Assembly: GCF_023746615.1 (NCBI RefSeq)
Contig: NZ_CP082275.1
Coordinates: forward strand, 2,480,001-2,544,000
DNA length: 64,000 nucleotides
Direction of reading: 5' to 3'
DNA from: Grimontia kaedaensis
Lineage (GTDB): Bacteria; Pseudomonadota; Gammaproteobacteria; Enterobacterales; Vibrionaceae
The number at the start of each line of letters is the position of its first letter. Positions within the stretch are counted from its first letter, which is position 1. The notes under the pieces are model-generated. The model saw nothing but the letters and a program-made list of their open reading frames with translations. It did not search any database and was not told where the DNA came from. Position numbers and translations under genes: made by a program. Positions 33,726 through 43,048 of the stretch are shown one piece after another.

Positions 33726-34688
33726 ATGTTGATCTACGCAATTCGCCGGCTCAATCTTTTCATTATCACGCTGCTGATCCTAAGCATGATCGGCTACAAC
33801 ATCGTCAAGCTCGACCCACTCTCAGTGTTTAATCAATACGAATATTGGGCAGGTTGGGCGCAGTATCTGCGCGAGATCATGCAAGGTGATCTCGGTATTG
33901 CTGCCAATGGCCAACCGGTGACAGAGTCTTTATCCCGAGTATTCCCTGCAACACTGGAACTTTGCTTCTTTGCTTTCCTAGTAGCCTTGTTACTGGGTAT
34001 TCCATTTGGCACTTTAGCAGGCATTCGCCGTGGTTCTTCCACAGACATGGTCATTTCATCGCTCACGCTGGTGACTTTCTCCATGCCGATCTTCTGGATG
34101 GCTATACTGATGATAATGGTGTTCTCGCTCTATTTGGGCTGGTTGCCAGTATCAGGCCGTTACAACTTGCTTTTCGAAATCCCAACCATTACCGGTTTTG
34201 CGTTCGTTGATGTGCTGCTGTCCAATCATCCACAGCGCAGTCAGGCGTTGGAGGACATTATCCGCCACCTCATTATGCCGACACTAGTGCTAGCTGTGGC
34301 GCCAACAACCGAAATCATCAAGCTATTGCGTGACTCCGTTGCAGACGTGATGAGCCAAAACTACATCAAGGCAGCAGCGACTAAAGGGTTGTCTAAATCA
34401 GAAATCGTCATGCGTCATGTGCTGAAAAATGCCCTACCGCCAATTATTCCTAAGTTCGGGATACAGATTTCTACCATGATGACCTTTGCCATCATTACAG
34501 AGTCAGTTTTCAACTGGCCGGGTATTGGTACCTGGCTGTTGGATGCACTGAGCTTCCAGGACTATGTAGCCGTACAAGCTGGTGTGCTTGCCGTTGGCAG
34601 TGTTGTTCTTATCGCGAATATTTTCTCTGATCTCACCGGAGCTGCGATCAGCCCTCTGGCAAGGAAGGAATGGTATGCCCTCAAATAG
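33726..34688 (+). CDS. sapB: SapB, ABC importer permease
   Basis: Inner-membrane permease, 320 aa, about six membrane helices. The EAA loop that contacts the ATPase is visible in NYIKAAATKGLSKSEIVMRHVLKNALPPIIP, and the DppB-like N-terminus has KLDPLSVFNQYEYW. Its last 14 nt overlap sapC. Confidence 0.94.
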   Translation: MLIYAIRRLNLFIITLLILSMIGYNIVKLDPLSVFNQYEYWAGWAQYLREIMQGDLGIAANGQPVTESLSRVFPATLELCFFAFLVALLLGIPFGTLAGIRRGSSTDMVISSLTLVTFSMPIFWMAILMIMVFSLYLGWLPVSGRYNLLFEIPTITGFAFVDVLLSNHPQRSQALEDIIRHLIMPTLVLAVAPTTEIIKLLRDSVADVMSQNYIKAAATKGLSKSEIVMRHVLKNALPPIIPKFGIQISTMMTFAIITESVFNWPGIGTWLLDALSFQDYVAVQAGVLAVGSVVLIANIFSDLTGAAISPLARKEWYALK

Positions 34689-35562
34689 TGTTTATTTAGA
34701 AGAGCGCATTCCAACGCAACTTGAGCGCTCATGGAAAGCGTTTCGGGAAAATACCCTTGCGGTGTTCGGCTTCTGGTGTCTGTGCATTTTGCTTTTGGTC
34801 ACCATCTTGGCACCTTGGATTGCCCCTTACGGCGCGCAGTTCCAGACTGGTGAGCTACTCATGCCACCTTCTTGGGACACCAAAGGTACAGTTGATTACT
34901 TTCTGGGTACAGACGATCTAACGCGGGACATGCTTTCCCGGCTGATTGAAGGATCCCGACTCACCTTTGGCTATGCGGTACTTGTCGCTTTAGCAGCAGG
35001 TGTTCTGGGTGTACTTATCGGTATTCTAGCAGGTATGACTTCGGGTCTGAAATCCAGCTTCCTAAATCACCTATTAGACACAGTGCTGTCTATTCCCTCC
35101 CTACTGTTGGCAATCATTGTGGTTGCGTTTCAAGGTCCCGGGGAGCTGAGTGTTTTGCTGGCGGTATGGCTAGCATTAATCCCACGCTTTATCCGCGCGG
35201 TCTACACTGCGGTCCATGCGGAAATGGAAAAAGAGTACATTCTGGCAGCGCGTTTGGATGGGGCGAACAGCTTCTATTTACTGTATCACTCCGTATTACC
35301 TAATATTCTGGTAACACTGAGCACAGAATTGACCCGCGCGATTTCGGTAGCCATTCTAGATATTGCAGCACTGGGCTTTCTTGGTCTCGGCGCACAGGCA
35401 CCGTCTCCGGAATGGGGCGCAATGCTGGGCGATTCGATCGAACTAGTATTCACCGCACCTTGGACGGTGACCTTGCCAGGACTGGCTATCATGATCAGCG
35501 TACTTGTCGTCAACCTGGTGGGTGATGGCATTACTCAAGCGATTAATGCGGGGACAGAATAA
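34675..35562 (+). CDS. sapC: SapC, ABC importer permease
   Basis: Second permease of the Sap system, 295 aa, DppC-like with six predicted helices and the EAA loop KEYILAARLDGANSFYLLYHSVLPNIL. I start at MPSNSVYLEERIP (34675, AAGGAA upstream), overlapping the end of sapB. The stop TAA shares one base with the sapD ATG. Confidence 0.94.
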   Translation: MPSNSVYLEERIPTQLERSWKAFRENTLAVFGFWCLCILLLVTILAPWIAPYGAQFQTGELLMPPSWDTKGTVDYFLGTDDLTRDMLSRLIEGSRLTFGYAVLVALAAGVLGVLIGILAGMTSGLKSSFLNHLLDTVLSIPSLLLAIIVVAFQGPGELSVLLAVWLALIPRFIRAVYTAVHAEMEKEYILAARLDGANSFYLLYHSVLPNILVTLSTELTRAISVAILDIAALGFLGLGAQAPSPEWGAMLGDSIELVFTAPWTVTLPGLAIMISVLVVNLVGDGITQAINAGTE

Positions 35563-36572
35563 TGCCGTTGTTAGATATTCGACACCTGACGATAGAAATC
35601 GAAACACCGCAAGGTCTGGTCAAAGCGGTCGACCGGATGAGCCTGACCATCAGTGAAGGTGAAATCCGTGGTTTGGTCGGTGAATCAGGCTCGGGTAAGA
35701 GTCTGGTAGCTAAAGCCATCTGTGGTGTCACTAAAGATAACTGGCGCGTCACTGCAGATCGCCTTCGCCTTGGTAATATTGACCTTCTTGCCCTTCCTGC
35801 ACGTGAACGACGCCACGTTGTCGGCAAAGACATTGCGATGATTTTCCAAGAGCCTTCGACCTGTCTCGACCCATCTGAACAGGTGGGCTATCAGTTGGAA
35901 GAAGCCATTCCTTCTGACTCATTCAGCGGGAGTTGGTGGCAAAGACTTTCGTGGCGCAAACAGCAGTCCATCGCGCTGCTGCACAAGGTGGGAATTAAAG
36001 ACCACAAGCGCATCATGAAGAGCTATCCGTATGAACTCACGGATGGTGAGTGTCAGAAAGTCATGATTGCGATGGCTATTGCTAACCGCCCTCGCCTTTT
36101 GATTGCTGACGAACCAACCAACGATTTGGACCCGATCACACAGGCTCAAATCTTCCGCCTGCTCAGCCGTACCAACCAGTTGGCAAATACTACCATTTTG
36201 CTGATCAGCCACGACCTGACTACCGTGACCCAATGGGCGGACCGAATTACCGTGATGTATTGCGGGCAATCTGTTGAATCAGCAGGGCGAAAACAGATCC
36301 TGCAAGCGCCTCATCACCCTTATACAGATGCGCTCCTTCGCGCGATGCCGGACTTCAGTCAGGACATTCCGCACAAGAGTAAACTGGAAGCCTTACCCGG
36401 CTCGATTCCTCCTTTGCAGCATTTGCCAATAGGCTGTCGTTTAGGCCCCCGTTGTCCTTACGCCCAGCGCAAGTGTGTAGAGGTTCCTCGGACGCGCAAA
36501 GTGAAAAATCATAAGTTCGCCTGTCATTTCCCACTCAATATGGAAGTCAAAAAGCATGACCGCACTGCTTGA
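35562..36572 (+). CDS. sapD: SapD, ABC importer ATPase
   Basis: ATP-binding subunit, 336 aa. Walker A GESGSGKS, Walker B LLIADEPTNDLDP, signature region YELTDGECQKVMIAMA, in which the usual LSGGQ is degenerate as also in E. coli SapD. The C-terminal oligopeptide-transporter extension carries Cys residues (CRLGPRCPYAQRKC). In E. coli SapD also supports Trk potassium uptake. It overlaps sapF by 17 nt. Confidence 0.94.
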   Translation: MPLLDIRHLTIEIETPQGLVKAVDRMSLTISEGEIRGLVGESGSGKSLVAKAICGVTKDNWRVTADRLRLGNIDLLALPARERRHVVGKDIAMIFQEPSTCLDPSEQVGYQLEEAIPSDSFSGSWWQRLSWRKQQSIALLHKVGIKDHKRIMKSYPYELTDGECQKVMIAMAIANRPRLLIADEPTNDLDPITQAQIFRLLSRTNQLANTTILLISHDLTTVTQWADRITVMYCGQSVESAGRKQILQAPHHPYTDALLRAMPDFSQDIPHKSKLEALPGSIPPLQHLPIGCRLGPRCPYAQRKCVEVPRTRKVKNHKFACHFPLNMEVKKHDRTA

Positions 36573-37362
36573 AGTCGATGGCTTGTGTAAAAACTATCAA
36601 TACCGCACAGGTCTTTTCACCAAGCGGGTGATAGAGGCGGTAAAGCCTGTTTCTTTCTCCATAGAAGCAGGCGAAACCCTGGCATTTATTGGTGAGAATG
36701 GTTCCGGTAAATCTACCCTTGCCAAGATGCTCGCTGGCGTGGTGTCACCAACGGGTGGTGAGATTCGTGTGAATGGCGAAGTGTTGGGCGCAAGCGATTA
36801 TCAAACCCGCTGTAAACTTATCCGGATGATTTTTCAGGATCCCAACACATCATTGAATCCACGAAACCAGATAGGGCAAATTCTCGAAGCGCCACTTAAG
36901 CGAAACACCAATATGACGCCCCAAGAACGCGAAAGACGTGTTGTCGATACGCTACGTCAGGTGGGACTGCTCCCCGAACATGCCTACTTCTACCCACAAA
37001 TGCTGGCAACTGGTCAAAAGCAACGTGTATCCCTCGCTAGAGCCCTAATCCTTCAGCCTTGTGTTATCGTCGCAGATGAAGCATTGAACGGACTGGACAT
37101 GTCGATGCGTTCGCAGATCCTCAACTTACTTTTAGAGTTACAAGAGTTGATGGGACTTTCCTATGTTTATGTGTCTCAGCACATGGGAGTCGTGAAGCAT
37201 GTCGCCGATAAAGTCATGGTGATGCAAAACGGCGAAGTCGTTGAGTCTGGTACTGCCCAGCAGGTCTTTACTGCCCCTGAACACGCATTGACGCAAAGAC
37301 TGATAGAAAGCCACTTTACTGCGCCAACACTCGACAGGCGTTCGAGATACCATATGGCCTAA
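36556..37362 (+). CDS. sapF: SapF, ABC importer ATPase
   Basis: Second ATPase of the system, 268 aa. Walker A GENGSGKS, signature LATGQKQRVSLARALIL, Walker B VIVADEALNGLDMS, switch His in YVSQHMG. The atypical signature and DEAL Walker B agree with E. coli SapF. Last gene of the operon. Confidence 0.94.
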   Translation: MTALLEVDGLCKNYQYRTGLFTKRVIEAVKPVSFSIEAGETLAFIGENGSGKSTLAKMLAGVVSPTGGEIRVNGEVLGASDYQTRCKLIRMIFQDPNTSLNPRNQIGQILEAPLKRNTNMTPQERERRVVDTLRQVGLLPEHAYFYPQMLATGQKQRVSLARALILQPCVIVADEALNGLDMSMRSQILNLLLELQELMGLSYVYVSQHMGVVKHVADKVMVMQNGEVVESGTAQQVFTAPEHALTQRLIESHFTAPTLDRRSRYHMA

Positions 37363-37366
37363 TGCG

Positions 37367-37393
37367 AAAAAGCCCTGCAATGCAGGGCTTTTT
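37367..37393. terminator. bidirectional terminator between sapF and pyrF
   Basis: Perfect palindrome AAAAAGCCCTGCA and its complement around a single central base, with T-runs in both directions. It ends two convergent operons. Confidence 0.9.
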
Positions 37394-37418
37394 ATTAACT
37401 TCTCAAATACTATTGGCG

Positions 37419-38114
37419 TTATGCCAATGATGCATTGATTTCCGTTAGCACAGCCATTGGGTCTGCAGCTTGGGTGATCGGACGACCAATGACCAGATAA
37501 TCAGAGCCAGCCGTTACTGCCTCTACCGGTGTCATGATACGTCGTTGGTCACCCGCATCGCTGCCCGCAGGACGAATACCAGGCGTCACCAGCTTAAATT
37601 CCTGACCAAGCGCGCTTTTCAACATAGCAGACTCATGCGCTGAACAAACCACACCATCAAGGCCGCTGTTACGGGTCAGCGTTGCCAGCGACATCACATG
37701 TTCCTGTGGCTCGCGGCTAATACCGATACCCGCCAAATCGCTTTGCTCCATGCTGGTCAGCACCGTTACGCCAATCAGCATTGGTTTATCTTTACCATAA
37801 GGTTCAAGCGCTTCACGTGCTGCCACCATCATGCGCTCGCCACCACTGGCGTGAACATTCACCATCCAAACACCCAGTTCTGCTGCTGCAGCAACCGCTC
37901 GCGCACAGGTATTTGGAATGTCATGGAACTTAAGGTCAAGAAAGACAGTGTGTCCACGCTCGTGCAGTTTACGAACGTAGTCAGGACCATACAGGGTAAA
38001 CATTTCCTTACCCACTTTCAGGTGACAACTGCCTGGCTCGATGCGATCGACAAACGCCAGCGCCTGATCAATGTTTGGGTAATCCAATGCAACAATTACT
38101 TTAGGGTCCTGCAT
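37419..38114 (-). CDS. pyrF: orotidine 5'-phosphate decarboxylase
   Basis: Last step of UMP synthesis, OMP to UMP. 231 aa, TIM barrel, with the catalytic Asp-Lys-Asp network in VFLDLKFHDIPNT and the phosphate loop VTPGIRP. It starts 6 nt after lapB on the same strand, so lapA-lapB-pyrF form one unit, as in E. coli. Confidence 0.96.
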   Translation of the reverse strand: MQDPKVIVALDYPNIDQALAFVDRIEPGSCHLKVGKEMFTLYGPDYVRKLHERGHTVFLDLKFHDIPNTCARAVAAAAELGVWMVNVHASGGERMMVAAREALEPYGKDKPMLIGVTVLTSMEQSDLAGIGISREPQEHVMSLATLTRNSGLDGVVCSAHESAMLKSALGQEFKLVTPGIRPAGSDAGDQRRIMTPVEAVTAGSDYLVIGRPITQAADPMAVLTEINASLA

Positions 38115-38120
38115 TCCTAT

Positions 38121-39290
38121 TTATTCTCCGTCTAGGCCTCGTATCGGTTTTATCGACCCCCACCCTTTACAGGACGGACAATGCCAGTAAAGCGAGTGAG
38201 TCGAAAAGCCACACTTTCGACAGCGATAGTGTGGCTTCACTTTTAATTGTTCCTCTACCAAGTGCTTCAGTGTGTTCAAGCTGGTTTTACCGCGGCCTTC
38301 TTCTGCTTGTTCTACGTGCAGTTGCATCAGCTTATGGAAGCCTTTCATGGTAGGATTTTTCGTCAACTGACGGGTGAGGAAGCTTTGCGCCATGGCCGCA
38401 TTTTCATGGTCGCTGATAATATCAGACATCATCAGTTCTGCTGAAGCACCAGTGTTCTTTTCGATGCAGCTTTTTAAAAAGCGAACCAAGGACATTTCTT
38501 TGCCCATTTCGCTATAACATTTATCTAGCAATGGCAGAGCTTCACTAACAAAATCAGGGTCTTGCTCTAGAACTTGCTCAAGGACTCTCGCTGCATCTTT
38601 ATAGTCTTCATTGCCAATATCAAGACGGGCAAGCATTAGAGAAGCGCGCACACAAGCTTTGTCAGTAGTCAGGGCTTTCTTAAGAAGTTGACGAGCACCT
38701 TTCTCATCATTATCGCCCATAGACTGCATCGCCAGCTCACAGTAGAAATGGGAAATATCGCGCTTGAGTTTGCTCTTACCACCTTTAACCAACTTGCTAG
38801 CTATATCGATCGCCTTTTCCCATTCGCGGGTTTGTTGATAAATGGCAAGAAGTTGCTGGAGGGCAAATTCTTTGTAGTCAGGTTCATCGACGAGTTGGTG
38901 GAAAATCTTTTCTGCTCGGTCAAAAAAGCCGGCAACCATATAGTCTTTGGCAAGCTGTTGAAGCGCAAGGTTACGCTGGTCAAGCGTGAGATTTGGACGG
39001 GCAATCAGATTTTGGTGAATACGAATAGCACGGTCTACCTCTCCGCGGGAGCGGAAAAGGTTACCGAGAGCAAGGTGGGTGTCTATCGTCTCGTTATCGA
39101 CCTGGAGCAGTTCTATAAAAAGGTCCACCGCTTTGTCAGATTGGTCTGACAGAAGAAGGTTAAGACCTGCGACATATTGTCTTGATAGATGATGCGACTG
39201 ATCCTGTCTACGATGACGAGCATTCCTGTTACCCATATACCAACCGTAACCGGCGGCAATTGGCAGCAACAGAAACAGCAGCTCTAGCAT
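38121..39290 (-). CDS. lapB: LapB (YciM), lipopolysaccharide assembly regulator
   Basis: Inner-membrane scaffold that links FtsH to LpxC and so controls LPS synthesis. 389 aa: N-terminal membrane anchor (LLFLLLPIAAGYGWYMG), several TPR repeats (about 65-330) and a C-terminal rubredoxin-like metal site (CRKCGF...CPSCKGW). It follows lapA by 6 nt. Confidence 0.95.
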   Translation of the reverse strand: MLELLFLLLPIAAGYGWYMGNRNARHRRQDQSHHLSRQYVAGLNLLLSDQSDKAVDLFIELLQVDNETIDTHLALGNLFRSRGEVDRAIRIHQNLIARPNLTLDQRNLALQQLAKDYMVAGFFDRAEKIFHQLVDEPDYKEFALQQLLAIYQQTREWEKAIDIASKLVKGGKSKLKRDISHFYCELAMQSMGDNDEKGARQLLKKALTTDKACVRASLMLARLDIGNEDYKDAARVLEQVLEQDPDFVSEALPLLDKCYSEMGKEMSLVRFLKSCIEKNTGASAELMMSDIISDHENAAMAQSFLTRQLTKNPTMKGFHKLMQLHVEQAEEGRGKTSLNTLKHLVEEQLKVKPHYRCRKCGFSTHSLYWHCPSCKGWGSIKPIRGLDGE

Positions 39291-39296
39291 TTACGC

Positions 39297-39587
39297 TTAT
39301 TCCTTAACAGGGTCCGTACGCAGTTTGTCCAACTCTTGACGCTGCTTGTTTACCTGCTTTTTCAACATAGCTGCTGACATACGTGCTTTTAAGTAAAGCA
39401 TGCCGCAAATCAACCAGCCAAGCGCAAAACCAGTGCCAAAGACTACGCCCAAAAGTAGAGATAATCGAAACTCTCCCTGTGCCACCAGATAATTGAAGTT
39501 CACGACTTCCTGATTCTGTGCACCAAGGGCGAGTGTGATAAGAAAACACAGGACGAGTAATACGATACCAATAATCTTCACAGTCAC
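39297..39587 (-). CDS. lapA: LapA (YciS), lipopolysaccharide assembly protein A
   Basis: Small inner-membrane partner of LapB. 96 aa with two membrane helices (about 4-22 and 43-68) and a basic C-terminal coiled tail (KKQVNKQRQELDKLRTD). First gene of lapA-lapB-pyrF; the promoter must lie between it and the inverted-repeat element upstream, or within that element. Confidence 0.92.
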   Translation of the reverse strand: MTVKIIGIVLLVLCFLITLALGAQNQEVVNFNYLVAQGEFRLSLLLGVVFGTGFALGWLICGMLYLKARMSAAMLKKQVNKQRQELDKLRTDPVKE

Positions 39588-39700
39588 TCCCTCATTATTC
39601 TCTCCGGTTCAAGATGCTCAACATGTTGCATCAAACACTTACCGGACTCTTATACCTAAATCCCCTCGGCAACTGCGATGCCCAGAAGAAGAGATTTGGG

Positions 39701-39970
39701 TATATACCTAAATAACCTGAAGATACAGGATTCAGCGAGTTTGACTGGCGTTGTGATCGCGGCGTTCCTTTGTAGGTGTAGTCACCTCCATCAAAAAGGA
39801 GCAACAAAGAGCACGGCGTCAGTCAATTCGCCCGAAGGGAGGCCATCAATGCGCTCACTTCTTCGTTAAATTCTGCGGAAATAGAATCACTATTCCTCGC
39901 CAAATTTGCCTTGAATTGAACGCATTGATGACCTCTGAATGCGCGCATCTTCAAGTTGTTTGGGTATATA
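39701..39970. repeat. 270-bp nested inverted-repeat element (MITE-like)
   Basis: Ends match as inverted repeats over 26 bp with four differences (39701-39726 and 39945-39970; TATATACC outermost, TGAAGAT inner). Inside are TTGACTG/CAGTCAA (39741 and 39820), AGGTG/CACCT (39774-39787) and a perfect CATCAATGCG/CGCATTGATG (39844-39853, 39921-39930). No coding capacity. I have an impression that similar ends recur in Vibrionaceae genomes, which I cannot check here. Confidence 0.65.
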
Positions 39971-40022
39971 TGTGATTATGCAGCAATTTGGCTTGTCAGA
40001 CCATTGCAATGGGCATAAAAAA

Positions 40023-40051
40023 AACGGCATACGAATAGCATGCCGTTTTTT
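40023..40051 (-). terminator. terminator of ihfB
   Basis: AACGGCAT / ATGCCGTT stem with A-run and T-run flanks, about 20 nt past the ihfB stop. Usable in both directions. Confidence 0.8.
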
Positions 40052-40065
40052 TATTCGAAATCGAA

Positions 40066-40353
40066 TCAGCTAATGTTGACTCGGTCGCGAAGCTCCTTGC
40101 CTGGTTTGAAATGAGGGACGTACTTGCCGTCGAGCTCAACCTTATCACCAGTTTTTGGATTGCGTCCAACACGAGGAGCGCGATAATGCAAAGAGAAACT
40201 ACCAAAACCACGAATCTCGATTCTGTCGCCTTCCTCGAGTGTAGTGGCCATGTGTTCAAGGATTTCCTTGATGGCATCTTCTACCTGTTTGGCAGAAAGA
40301 TGGGTTTGTTGACTACATAGTCTTTCGATCAACTCAGACTTGGTCATGATCAC
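40066..40353 (-). CDS. ihfB: integration host factor beta subunit
   Basis: Nucleoid protein that bends DNA sharply as a heterodimer with IhfA. 95 aa, with the HU/IHF DNA-binding signature (GFGSFSLHYRAPRVGRNPKTGDKV). It lies 69 nt downstream of rpsA, the conserved order, and is probably partly read through from rpsA. Confidence 0.97.
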   Translation of the reverse strand: MIMTKSELIERLCSQQTHLSAKQVEDAIKEILEHMATTLEEGDRIEIRGFGSFSLHYRAPRVGRNPKTGDKVELDGKYVPHFKPGKELRDRVNIS

Positions 40354-40422
40354 CCCGCTTTTAGTATGTTTCTCAACAGTATAACTGTAGAGGGAGAATT
40401 TTTCCCCCTCACTTTACATTAA

Positions 40423-42093
40423 TTATTCGCTTTTCGCAGCTTTGAACGCGTCAGCCATTGCATTACCGAACGCGCCTTCTTCAGCTTTGTTCAGAGTTGC
40501 CATTGCTTCTTGCTCTTCAGCTTCGTCTTTCGCGCGAACAGACAGGTTGATTACGCGGTTCTTACGGTCAACACCAGTGAACTTCGCTTCAACTTCGTCG
40601 CCAACAGCCAGAACCAGAGTTGCATCTTCAACGCGGTCACGTGATGCTTCAGAAGCACGCAGGTAACCTTCAACGCCTTCGATCAGCTCAACGGTTGCGC
40701 CTTTAGCGTCAACTGCAGTTACTTTACCCTTAACAATCGCACCTTTCTTGTTGTCAGCAAGGTAGTTGTTGAATGGGTCTTCTTCCATCTGCTTGATGCC
40801 CAGAGAGATACGCTCACGCTCAGCATCTACTTGCAGAACAACTGCAGAGATCTCGTCGCCTTTCTTGAAGTCGCGAACTGCTTCTTCACCAGCAACATTC
40901 CAAGAAATGTCAGACAGGTGAACCAGACCGTCGATGCCGCCGTCCAGACCGATGAAGATACCGAAGTCAGTGATTGACTTGATCTTACCAGTTACGCGAT
41001 CGCCTTTGTTTTGCATTTCTGCAAACGACTGCCATGGGTTAGCTTTACATTGCTTCAGACCCAGGCTGATGCGACGACGCTCTTCGTCGATGTCCAGAAC
41101 CATAACTTCAACTTCGTCACCCACGTTAACAACTTTAGATGGGTGAATGTTTTTGTTGGTCCAGTCCATTTCAGAAACGTGTACCAGACCTTCAACGCCT
41201 TCTTCGATTTCAACGAAGCAGCCGTAGTCAGTCAGGTTGGTTACGCGACCAGTCAGTTTGTGACCTTCTGGGTAACGGTTAGCAATTGCTACCCATGGAT
41301 CTTCACCCAGTTGCTTCAGACCCAGTGATACGCGAGTGCGGTCACGATCGAACTTCAGAACTTTAACCAGAATCTCGTCACCTACGTTAACGATTTCTGA
41401 TGGGTGCTTAACGCGTTTCCAAGCCATGTCAGTGATGTGCAGCAGGCCGTCAACACCGCCCAGATCTACGAATGCACCGTAGTCGGTCAGGTTCTTAACG
41501 ATACCTTTAACTTCCATGCCTTCTTGCAGAGAAGCCAGCAGTTCATCACGCTCAACGCTGTTTTCAGATTCGATAACTGCGCGACGAGAAACAACAACGT
41601 TGTTGCGCTTCTGGTCCAGCTTGATAACTTTGAACTCCAGCTCTTTGCCTTCAAGGTGAGCAGTATCACGTACTGGACGTACGTCAACCAGTGAACCTGG
41701 CAGGAACGCACGGATGCCGTTCAGCTCAACAGTGAAACCGCCTTTAACTTTACCGTTGATAACACCGATAACAGTTTCAGCTTCTTCGTAAGCTTTCTCC
41801 AGTTGGATCCAAGCTTCGTGGCGCTTCGCTTTTTCGCGAGACAGTTGAGTCTCACCGAAACCATCTTCAATCGCGTCCAGTGCTACGTCTACTTCAGCAC
41901 CAACTTCGATTTCCAGCTCGCCAGCAGCGTTTTTGAACTGCTCAGCTGGGATAGAAGATTCAGATTTCAGGCCTGCGTCAACCAGAACGTAACCGTTCTC
42001 GATAGCTACTACAGTACCTTTAACGATCGCACCTGGGCGGGTTTCTAGCTCTTTAAGAGATTCTTCAAAGAGTGAAGCAAAAGATTCAGTCAT
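40423..42093 (-). CDS. rpsA: 30S ribosomal protein S1
   Basis: Binds and unfolds mRNA on the 30S subunit. I start at MTESFASLFEESLKELETRPG, as in E. coli, giving 556 aa; the frame is open 15 nt further. Six S1 domains, the first two for ribosome binding and the rest for RNA, with TDYGAFVDLGGVDGLLHITDM and SITDFGIFIGLDGGIDGLVHLSDI as clear examples. A short leader with a hairpin whose loop holds GGA precedes it, in keeping with known S1 autoregulation. Confidence 0.97.
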   Translation of the reverse strand: MTESFASLFEESLKELETRPGAIVKGTVVAIENGYVLVDAGLKSESSIPAEQFKNAAGELEIEVGAEVDVALDAIEDGFGETQLSREKAKRHEAWIQLEKAYEEAETVIGVINGKVKGGFTVELNGIRAFLPGSLVDVRPVRDTAHLEGKELEFKVIKLDQKRNNVVVSRRAVIESENSVERDELLASLQEGMEVKGIVKNLTDYGAFVDLGGVDGLLHITDMAWKRVKHPSEIVNVGDEILVKVLKFDRDRTRVSLGLKQLGEDPWVAIANRYPEGHKLTGRVTNLTDYGCFVEIEEGVEGLVHVSEMDWTNKNIHPSKVVNVGDEVEVMVLDIDEERRRISLGLKQCKANPWQSFAEMQNKGDRVTGKIKSITDFGIFIGLDGGIDGLVHLSDISWNVAGEEAVRDFKKGDEISAVVLQVDAERERISLGIKQMEEDPFNNYLADNKKGAIVKGKVTAVDAKGATVELIEGVEGYLRASEASRDRVEDATLVLAVGDEVEAKFTGVDRKNRVINLSVRAKDEAEEQEAMATLNKAEEGAFGNAMADAFKAAKSE

Positions 42094-42118
42094 TAATTTA
42101 ATCTTCAATATTTAAACT

Positions 42119-42142
42119 ACCACGGGTGTCCTACCACGTGGG
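42119..42142 (-). promoter_or_regulatory. hairpin in the rpsA leader
   Basis: On the minus strand CCACGTGG and CCCGTGG enclose a short loop with AGGAC, 26 nt before the rpsA start. In E. coli, S1 represses its own translation by binding a structured leader; this is the likely equivalent. Confidence 0.45.
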
Positions 42143-42196
42143 GTTGATAGTAATGTCAGTCATCATCCTTGCGACCAACGGTTTAAACCCGCTGCT

Positions 42197-42883
42197 TCAA
42201 GAAGCAACGGTAAGTTTACTTTCAATATAGGACAATGCTTGCTCTAGCACCTGCTCAATGTTGAGAGAGGTCGAATCCAGAACTAAAGCATCATCTGCGG
42301 GACGCAATGGTGCAACTGCGCGGTTGCGGTCACGATCATCACGTTCCTGAATTTCGCTCAAAAGGCGGTCAAAGTTAACATCTAACCCCTTTAGTTGCAA
42401 CTGATTCATGCGGCGCTGGGCGCGTTCTTCAGCGCTTGCATCCAAGAAGATTTTCACTTCCGCTTTAGGGAATACTACTGTGCCCATATCGCGGCCATCA
42501 GCCACTAATCCCGGAGCATCTGCAAACGCGCGCTGACGACGCAACAAAGCTTCACGAACGCGCGGCAATGCCGCGACTTTGGATGCCGCCATACCCGTTT
42601 CTTCTTTGCGCAGTTCGCTGGACACATCCTCGCCTTCGAGGATCACCTTCACCAACTCACCTTCCGCTTTAAACTGCACATCTAAATGGGCAGCTAATGG
42701 TACCAAAGCGTCTTCTGAATCAGGATCAACGCCATGGTGAATTGCTGCCAGCGCAAGCACACGATAGATGGCGCCTGAATCGAGCAAATGCCAGCCCAGC
42801 TTCTCCGCCAATAGCATGCAAAGGGTACCTTTTCCGGCACCGCTAGGGCCATCAACAGTAATTACGGGTGCATGGGTAGACAT
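42197..42883 (-). CDS. cmk: cytidylate kinase
   Basis: Phosphorylates CMP and dCMP. 228 aa, P-loop GPSGAGKGTL near the N-terminus, LVADGRDMGTVVFP and the NMP-binding segment SSELRKEETGMAASKVAALPRVREALL. It lies upstream of rpsA in the conserved cmk-rpsA order and is separated from aroA by a terminator. Confidence 0.96.
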   Translation of the reverse strand: MSTHAPVITVDGPSGAGKGTLCMLLAEKLGWHLLDSGAIYRVLALAAIHHGVDPDSEDALVPLAAHLDVQFKAEGELVKVILEGEDVSSELRKEETGMAASKVAALPRVREALLRRQRAFADAPGLVADGRDMGTVVFPKAEVKIFLDASAEERAQRRMNQLQLKGLDVNFDRLLSEIQERDDRDRNRAVAPLRPADDALVLDSTSLNIEQVLEQALSYIESKLTVAS

Positions 42884-42998
42884 AGAATTCTCCAGATCGT
42901 TTTAAAATAGAGCAACTTAGTTGATGGATACTCACCAACTTACTGCGAATTACTCCATAGAATCGGTGGCGTATTATAGGGAAGTCTGGGCAAAAAAA

Positions 42999-43024
42999 AC
43001 AGGCCAGCGAATCGCTGACCTGTT
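42999..43024 (-). terminator. terminator between aroA and cmk
   Basis: AACAGG-CAGCG / CGCTG-CCTGTT stem followed on the minus strand by eight T. It shows that cmk has its own promoter. Confidence 0.8.
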
Positions 43025-43048
43025 GTCTGTTACTGACAGTCTGTTCCT

